Shown here in pieces: positions 21,001 to 30,000 of a DNA stretch of 64,000 nt (position 1 is the stretch's first letter; the number at the start of each line of letters is the position of its first letter). The DNA is taken from contig JALIZF010001252.1 of the NCBI GenBank assembly GCA_029948255.1, forward strand, positions 62,001 to 126,000, read 5' to 3'. Below the pieces are notes generated by a model that had not been told where the DNA came from, did not search any database, and saw nothing but the letters and a program-made list of their open reading frames with translations. Source of the stretch: Telmatactis stephensoni. Lineage: Eukaryota > Cnidaria > Anthozoa > Actiniaria > Isophelliidae. Position numbers and translations under genes: made by a program.

Positions 21001-24000
21001 TTGCGTATCGACTGGGCCCTAGGCCAACATCAGCTGTAACATCAGTAAACGTGCCATCGCCTGAAATATTAAATGTACCAGATGCGATTTGGAGTTCTGT
21101 GTTCTACAATGAAGGTAGGATTGGATCCAACAACCCCAACAAGTCAAAAAGAAAGTCGATTGCCAATAGCAAATATGATGTCTACGTCAGCATAGCCACA
21201 CTCACTAAAATTAAATCTCAATAAACTATTAGCTGACTGATTTTTTTTTCATCATCCTGTTATTATAAACTTCATTATTTTGTATATATATTTCCATTCT
21301 GTATTTTTCTTGTATATTAGCTTGTATTTTTTGTGTGCAAATAAAACAGTAACAGTAACAGTAACTAGGTTGCCATCGACTGCCATCGAAAAAGGAAAGA
21401 AATTAACTAAGAAAAACAATCCAGCAAACCCTAGAATAAAGCAATAAATACATCCACCAATCATGGCAAAAGTTCTAAAAGACCCAACGTATAACAAACA
21501 AAGTCCCAACATACCCAACTAATTAATCCAACGGTCCTACAACCAAAAAGGTCCAACGCATGTTCAACAAACACGGATTCAACAAACCAAACGAGTCTAA
21601 CGCATCTACCAAACACTACGTCTTGTTCAGTATCAAAACTACCATAGCACCACATCCAAGAAAACCAACTATTAAAACACAGTAAAGTAAATGTCTTGTA
21701 GGGAGGGGAGGGTGAATTACCAAGGTTTGTTGAACACAGTAAAGTAAATGTCTTGTAGGGAGGGGAGGGTGAATTACCGTTGTTTCGATACAGCACTAGG
21801 TTTGTTGAACACAGTAAAGTAAATGTCTTGTAGGGAGGGGAGGGTAAATTACCGTTGTTTCGATACAGCACTAGGTTTGTTGAACACAGTAAAGTAAATG
21901 TCTTGTAGGGAGGGGTGGGTGAATTACCGTTGTTTCGATATAGCACACTAGGTTTGTTTAACACAGTAAAGTAAGTGTCTTGTAGGGAGGGGTGGGTGAA
22001 TTACCGTTGTTTCGATATAGCACACTAGGTTTGTTGAACACAGTAAAGTAAATGTCTTGTAAACCATCGTTGTCATAGTCACCAACAGCTGCTCCTCCAG
22101 TCACGTGCTCAGGAACGCAGAATTCTCCACGCAGACGAGTCTGTTTGGATGAGTTGTGGTGAGGTATGATAAAGTCAAACACACAGTGAGGTCGTACAGC
22201 CATGTGGTCACGATGGACGTGGTGGATGCCCGCTTGCTAAGAGAAACAAACAAACAAATCAATAAAGAACTGAAACGACAAATTACCATATATAGACTAG
22301 GCGCAAAACTGAAAAAGTCGGTCGCAAAAAGTGCAGAAGGCGTTTTAGGGTAGAAGCTGGTAACATAACTATTCTAAACTAATTTTTCATGCTGAATCCG
22401 AATATGACAGTTACCAAGACGTTTCTGTAATCTTATACGTGTAAATGACATATTTTGTGAATTGCTACAGTCATTTCATACTAACGGCTGTTTCTTGTAA
22501 TTCCAAAAGTTCCCAACTACTTAAAAACAATGACCATAGCTGGAAAGAGCACAGAGCGGTCGGGCGTGATGAAAGGTGTTCGTAATGTAGAGGTGTCCAT
22601 TTTATAGAGGTTTTATTTTCAAGACAATTTATGGACATTGTCAGGGCATGGAGACCTGTCCGTTATAGAGAGGTTGCTGATTATAAAATATTTAAGATAT
22701 AACGCGCACGCTGATTGGCTGGCTTCCATGTTTATATCAGAGGACAGAGTCATGGCTCGCTCAAAAAATGCCGAAAATGTTTTATAAAAGCAATATAAAA
22801 CGATTGCTTATGTCTCTGTACTGTCTCTGGAAGATGTAGAGCACTTGGAAAGCAAGAGAAACACTCGGCTACGCCTCGTGTTCCTAAGCTTGCTTTTCTC
22901 TTGCTCTACATCTTCCATCGTGTTTATATCACAGTACAGAGACATGCGCGCGCGTTTTATATTCCTTAAATATAAAAAGAGGTTCTACTGTATTAGCAAA
23001 AGATAAAAATATTATCACGAAGCTGAATGTTTTTCCTGATTAATGAGTTATTGAAGATAGGCCAGAAGCTGCCTGCAATATACCTCATAAAGGCGGTGTT
23101 ACACGAGACAATTTTTAACGACGATTTTCCGCGCAACGTTGCAACAACTTGCAATATTTTGTGTTGCGAGTTTCTGACTTGGGTTCAAAACCTCGCAACG
23201 CGTTGCCGAAGCGAAAATTGCAAGAAAAATCGTTCCATGTTACACGAGAAAGATTTTTAACGCAACGCCGTTGCGCTAAAAATCGTCGTTAAAAACCGTC
23301 TCGTGTAACACCGCCTTCAAGACGTATTTATTACCCAATCTGAAGTGCCTCAGAACGCCTAAAATATGTCTAGAATGTTTATTGTGACAAGTCATACTTA
23401 AGCTCAATCGTGCCTGTTCGCCGCACCAGTTTCAAACTTCATCTTTTTGTTCTATTTTACAAGAAATTAGATTGCTATTCGTACTACGGGAGAGATTTTT
23501 GCGATTTGAGAAAAAAAAACATATAGGTCAATTACGAGCATGAATCCGTCGCCTGGGTCGTACTCTACCAAGTCATAGTTCCAAATCGAAACTCCCAAAT
23601 CAAGGAAGACAGAACAAAACAGAGTAGAATGGTTTCTATTAACCCGTGAAAAAAAAGTGTGTTAAAGTGCGATAGTCAAATAACATGCAACAAAAGAACA
23701 CAATGGAATTAGGGTGTATTAAAGAGTGATGCAGTAAAGTGTGTTTCACGGGTCAATGAAAACCACTCTAAAACACATTGGGTTATTTGGGATCAGAATT
23801 ACTATTTTTAGTGACGACTACTATATAAACGATTTCTCTAAGGAGAATTTAGCTTTGGTTTCGATACCAAATTATATTGTTCGCGACATATATTGTTCGG
23901 GAAATAGTCACAGTTCAATAAATAAAGTACACTTTGACATTTCAATGGTGGAGTGCTTTTGATTAACCCGTGAAACAATGTGTGTTGGTTAAAGTATAAT

Positions 24001-27000
24001 TAGTCAAAAAAATTCAAAAGAACACAAAAGAATTAGATTGTAGTAGTGGCTAATATGCTAAAGTGTATTTCACGGGCTTATAGAGTGGTTTTCATTAGCC
24101 CGTGAAACAGATAAACACAATATACCTTTTTGCTTTACCATCTATTTTCGAACTTCGTGCGTCACAAAACAATAGGTGAAGCAAAGTTTGTGCGGAATGT
24201 GACTTTCTTTTGTTGAAGCTGCAAAACTCAAACCCGTATCGATCTATTCTTGATTGGAAGACAAAGAAGCAAACTTACATGATACACGTACGTGATCATT
24301 TAAACAAAGAAATTCGCATTCTACGCACAAATTTTGAAAATAGCGGTAAAGCAAAAAGGTCTACTAAAAAACGAAGGAATTAGAGTGTAGCAGTGTAGAA
24401 ATAGAAAACGAGGCAACGTGCTATGTTGAGCACGCGGAAATTGTAAGAAGACGAGAAAATTGTTAAGAGAAGCACGAGGCGTAGTCGAGCTAAATTGAGC
24501 ACGCGGAAATTGTAAGAAGACAATTTCCGCGTGCTTCTATATTAGACAAGGCGCATTTTCGAAAAATCAGATACCTGGAGGCATTTTGGGGTAGAGGCTG
24601 GTAACATAACTATTCTAAACCAATTTTTCATGCTGAATGCGAATATGACTGTTACCAAGACGTATTCTGCAATCTTATACGTGTAAATGACGTATTTTGT
24701 GAATTGCTACAGTCATTTCATACTAACGGCTTTTTCATGTAATTCCAAAAGTTCCCAAACTTAAAAAAAATTACCATAGCTGGAAAGAGCACATCGAAAT
24801 TAGTAAAACTGTAAAAATTTGAAGGATATCAGTTGAAAAATCAAGGAGATAAGAATTTTCACAGTTTTACTGATTTTGATATGCTCTTTCCAGCCATGGT
24901 AATTGTTTTTAAGTTTGGGAACTTTTGGAATTACATGAAAAAGCCGTTGGTATGAAATGACTGTAGCAATTCACAAAATACGTCATTTACACGTATAAGA
25001 TTGCAGAATACGTCTTGGTAACAGTCATATTCGGATTCAGCATGAAAAATTAGTTTAGAATAGTTATGTTACCAGCCTCTACCCCAAAATGCCTTCTGTA
25101 CTTTTTGCGATCGACTTTTTCAGTTTTGCGCCTTGTCTATATTTAAGCAATAGAAGATAGATTTCTATGACTCTACCGGTGAAATAGAGCACGCGTGATG
25201 TTGGGAGAAACACGAGAAAAGTTTGAAAATCACGAGCCGTAGGCGAGTGATTTTCAAACTTTTTCGAGTGTTTCTCCCAACATCACAAGTGCTCTATTTC
25301 ACCGGTAGAGTCATAGAAAACTATCTTCTATTGCTTTTATGATATAGCAAGAGGTATTTTAAGAACGATCAAGTTGTGTTATTTTCTGATCAAAACTAAA
25401 ATTCTCAAAACTTGTGCAAATGTAAGCCAATCACATTTGTCGTACTATTGACTAATCAGTGTGACTCAAAGCGGCGTTTTTGACAAAACAGTTTGACAAC
25501 TTTCATCGAAAGAATTCAGCACAAAATATGTTGAAAAGAGAGTTTTCTGTTTTTATAATGAAACAATGACTCGGAAATAGACAAAAGGGCCAAATATAAC
25601 TTACAGTTCTTCAAGATTTGGAAATGTTTACTTGCTTTCGACGAATCAAGCAGCATTCGCTATGGTAAATTGAAAGCCGTGTTTTCGGTTGGAAAAAGCT
25701 GAAGTTTGAAAGAGACTTACAGGATAAGGATTTTGCTGGTAAACGAGAAGGTGTTGATTTGAATTATCTGTTGGCTGTTCACCGATAGCTTGTGTCAAAA
25801 CATCTCTACACTGGCGTAGTTGGTTCATACAAAGGATGATTACAACAGAGATTGAACAAGTTGTCTCGTGGCGACAGTCAGTTTTGGAAATCTTCCGCCT
25901 CTCTTTGTAAGTAAGAAACAAAACTTTGTTCAATGAAAAATAACTCTTATTGATCGAAACTAATCCGGGAGAAAAAACAATTTACTATGTTGTGAATTCT
26001 AGTTCCTTAAATTTGATTTATATTGGCGTTTGCAAGTTCATGCTCATACAAGTCATTTTCTATGAATATTTACGTTGTTATATTAAGCTTATTGTCCGAC
26101 CACGAGGCTTAGTTTGTAAGTTTAAACGATAACTGGAATGATGGAAAGTATTTTCTAGTTTATTTCTAAGTTTTGGTCTTCTCCTAACTAAAGTGAAATT
26201 TGTAAATAGACGTTTTGGTAAATCATTCGTCAGAAAACCATGTCTTTACCGGTGAAATAGAGCATAGATTTTGGTGGTCTCTCAGCCAATCAGAACGTGT
26301 GTTATAATTGAACTATATTATAAAACTCAACATAGCACGCTGCTTCGTTTTCTATTTCTACAATTAAATAACGATCAGTAGATTTCTGAGGCTCCGTCCA
26401 CACAAAAACGTTTAAATTTTCATTTATAAGCGCTTAATTTTCTGAGTGTTTAAATAGGAACAAGTGTATGTAGCTCCCGAGTTCAATTCTCTGTAGGATC
26501 AACTCACACTTGTGTCGACTTCTTTCCATTCCGTGTAGCTTTAATTAGCTTTAAATATCATTAAAACGGAGCACTGATGGAAAGAGGGGGCTGGTATTGA
26601 AAGAGCGCACCGTCGGCTTCCTGGGAGGATTCCAGCTAAAGGAACTAACGACGCTAAATATTAGTGCTTTACCTTTACCTTTACGTCCCCTCCACACAAA
26701 AACGCTCATCGTTAAACGGTTAATTCTTTGTGAAAAAAGCTTTTCCAAGTGACTATTTTAGAAGTCGCTCATCGATTGTTTCTGTGCAGTGTGGACAGTC
26801 GTAAACGCTTCAAACGTTTGCGTATGTTCATTAGTACCCGTAATCAATGAAGCCGTTTTTATAGCATTTTTTAATCGTTCTCGTGTGGATTCTGAATTGA
26901 TTCCCAATTTTTCGGAATTTCGAAGTAAACTTGTGTCAGTGAACCGCTAGCGCGATTTCTCTAGGGGAAGATTTATAGAGTTCTACAGTTTAGCGATTTT

Positions 27001-30000
27001 CTGGGGGGAAATGACGATTATTATTAGAGATGACCAAGATTACCTAACAATTAGTATTACCCAAGGATTAACCTTCTTCGTGTTGGGTATTCTTGGTCAA
27101 CTGTAGTAAAAAAAATCATCATTTCAGAAAATCGTTAGACTATGTAGTCGCTATATCTTTGCCCTTGAGAAATAACTAAATTTAGAAGTCGCTAAAAAAA
27201 AATAGCCTAAGGGTACCATTTATGCGTTCTACGCGTAAACAAGTAATAAAAATAGTAACAACTAAATTAGAGACGTAAGCATCACCTGTGGAATGCAAGC
27301 AGTCTCACTTTTCCCTTCAGACTCAGTAGTCCCACTTTTCCCTTCAGACTCAGTAGTCCCACTTTTCCCTTCAGACTCAGTAGTCTCACTTTTCCCTTCA
27401 GACTCAGTAGTCCCACTTTTCCCTTCAGACTCAGTAGTCCCACTTTTCCCTTCAGACTCAGTAGTCTCACTTTTCCCTTCAGACTCAGTAGTCCCACTTT
27501 TCCCTTCAGACTCAGTAGTCCCACTTTTCCCTTCAGACTCAGTAGTCCCACTTTTCCCTTCAGACTCAGTAGTCTCACTTTTCCCTTCCACGATGGTCGG
27601 TTGCTAGGGCTTTTCCTCCCGGAAGCCTCAAAACTAAGAGTTTTAGGCCTTAGACAAAAGTAGAATGCATCAAATGTGACAAAACGTGGTGAGGAAGTAG
27701 GTTGATAAATAACCTGTTAATTGATGGCAATTACATCTCATTAGACCGCTACTGTGACGTCATTAATGATGTCCAAATTTGGCATCAGAAAAAAATTTCA
27801 GGAAAGAAACAGTAAAAAAACAATATTAGTTTTTTCTATAGAATTCTATGATTTCTGGTGAAAACCCCATCTCAATCAGATTAAAGGGTGCAAAGTTACG
27901 GCTAATGAAAGAAATTCAAATTTCCCGCCAAATGACCATATATGGTCAAAATTAAGGCTATTTAAACGCCAATACAATGAATGTATTGGCACAGCGGCAA
28001 ACACAAAGTTGCATAAAATCAAAATTGTAGTTTTTTCAATTTGGGATGTGTGGTGTTATGACGCGTTTTCGTCATGAGATACGTCATTATGACGTCATTA
28101 TGACGTTTTTGTGACGAAAATGCGTCATAACACCACACATCCCAAATTGAAAAAACTACAATTTTGATTTTATGCAACTTTGTGTTTGCCGCTGTGCCAA
28201 TACATTCATTGTATTGGCGTTTAAATAGCCTTAATTTTGACCATATATGGTCATTTGGCGGGAAATTTGAATTTCTTTCATTAGCTGTAACTTTGTACCC
28301 TTTAATCTGATTGAGATGGGGTTTTCACTATAACCGTTCTTTTTGAGTAGCAAAAATGTCTGTAAAGTTTTGAACATTGTTTAACAAGTTTTTGATGTTG
28401 TTACTAAAAATATGTATCATTTATGACGTCATAATTAAAAAAACTTCCAAAATACCTTTACAATTGTAGAAAAATTAAGGATCTTTCTAATGAACATGTT
28501 CTAATATTGTTCTTAATTTGGAAAATAAATTACTCCTCTGTGAGCCAAAAATTAAATTTGAGAACCTTGCGGGAGGAAAAGCCCTAGCAACCGACCATCG
28601 TGTTCAGACTCAGTAGTCTCACTTTTCCCTTCAGACTCAGTAGTCCCACTTTTCCCTTCAGACTCAGTAGTCCCACTTTTCCCTTCAGACTCAGTAGTCT
28701 CACTTTTCCCTTCAGACTCAGCAGTCCCACTTTTCCCTTCAGACTCAGTAGTCCCACTTTTCTCTTCAGACTCAGTAGTCCCACTTTTCCCTTCAGACTC
28801 AGCAGTCCCACTTTTCCCTTCAGACTCAGTAGTCTCACTTTTCCCTTCAGACTCAGTAGTCCCACTTTTCCCTTCAGACTCAGTAGTCCCACTTTTCCCT
28901 TCAGACTCAGTAGTCCCACTTTTCCCTTCAGACTCAGTAGTCCCACTATTCCCTTCAGACTCAGTAGTCTCACTTTTCCCTTCAGACTCAGTAGTCCCAC
29001 TTTTCCCTTCAGACTCAGTAGTCCCACTTTTCCCTTCAGACTCAGTAGTCTCACTTTTCCCTTCAGACTCAGCAGTCTCACTTTTCCCTTCAGACTCAGT
29101 AGTCCCACTTTTCCCTTCAGAATTCCGTGGATGAAATGAAATGCGTAGGCGTCCACACTGCCGCTCGTCCGCGTATTCTAAAAACTCGTCTTTGTTGAAT
29201 TTGGAGGGAAAAGTGAAACTACTTGCAGTAGTCTAAATCACCTGTGAAAGGATATTTTATATATAAGCTCAAGTACCAAGACCGATTAGAAACCGCAAAA
29301 GAATAGGGTGTAGTCGGCGAATCAATTTGATGAGTTTCGTGAACTATTAATGTGGTGGAAGCCAAGGGAAGACGAAGTCTTGACACAACTTGTTTTAACA
29401 AAAGTCACGACAAATTTTGTACGCAAAGACCCAATAATGTGTTTTCTCACGAATCGCTAAATTTCTAATTTCTTGTCAAATTTAGCAAATAGCTAAAGTT
29501 TTTGACCGACTCTAATATTCTTCATCTAGAATCAAAACTAACTATTGAATTAGCCAAAGTAAACCAATGGCTAAATGCAAATAAGTTCTCTCTGAACATA
29601 GACAAAACAAACTATGTGGTATTTCACTCTTCTCAAAAGAAAACTCATCACAAATTAAAACTTACAATTGCCAATAAATGAAGGTAATCAGGTCAAATAT
29701 CTTGGCTTGATTATTGATGCCAATCTAAACTGGAAAGCCCACATATACAAATTGGGTAAAAAGATAGCAAGAGGTATTGGGATTTTATCAAAAAAATTAG
29801 ACATTTTGTTACTTATAGCATTCTTATATAATTATACTACGCAGGAGAACTGTCAGAAACATTCGAAGAATTTACTGAACATATATAGCTAATTCAATTA
29901 ACGTTGTCGCTGAAAAAAGCCTAAAGCCTAAAGCATTGAGAAGCAGAATCATGATTTTTTTTTCACTGTGACATTATTACAATAAGAACTCACTGTATGC

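Noticed and set aside
23027..23260. 77-codon frame MFFLINELLK...
   Set aside because: It runs through the MITE at 23090-23317 and shows no domain.
27262..29156. Frames of 98-190 codons with 9-residue repeats (SLKGKVGLL, FRLSSPTFP)
   Set aside because: They follow from a 27-bp minisatellite whose length is a multiple of three; they are open on both strands, intronic, and without supporting signals.
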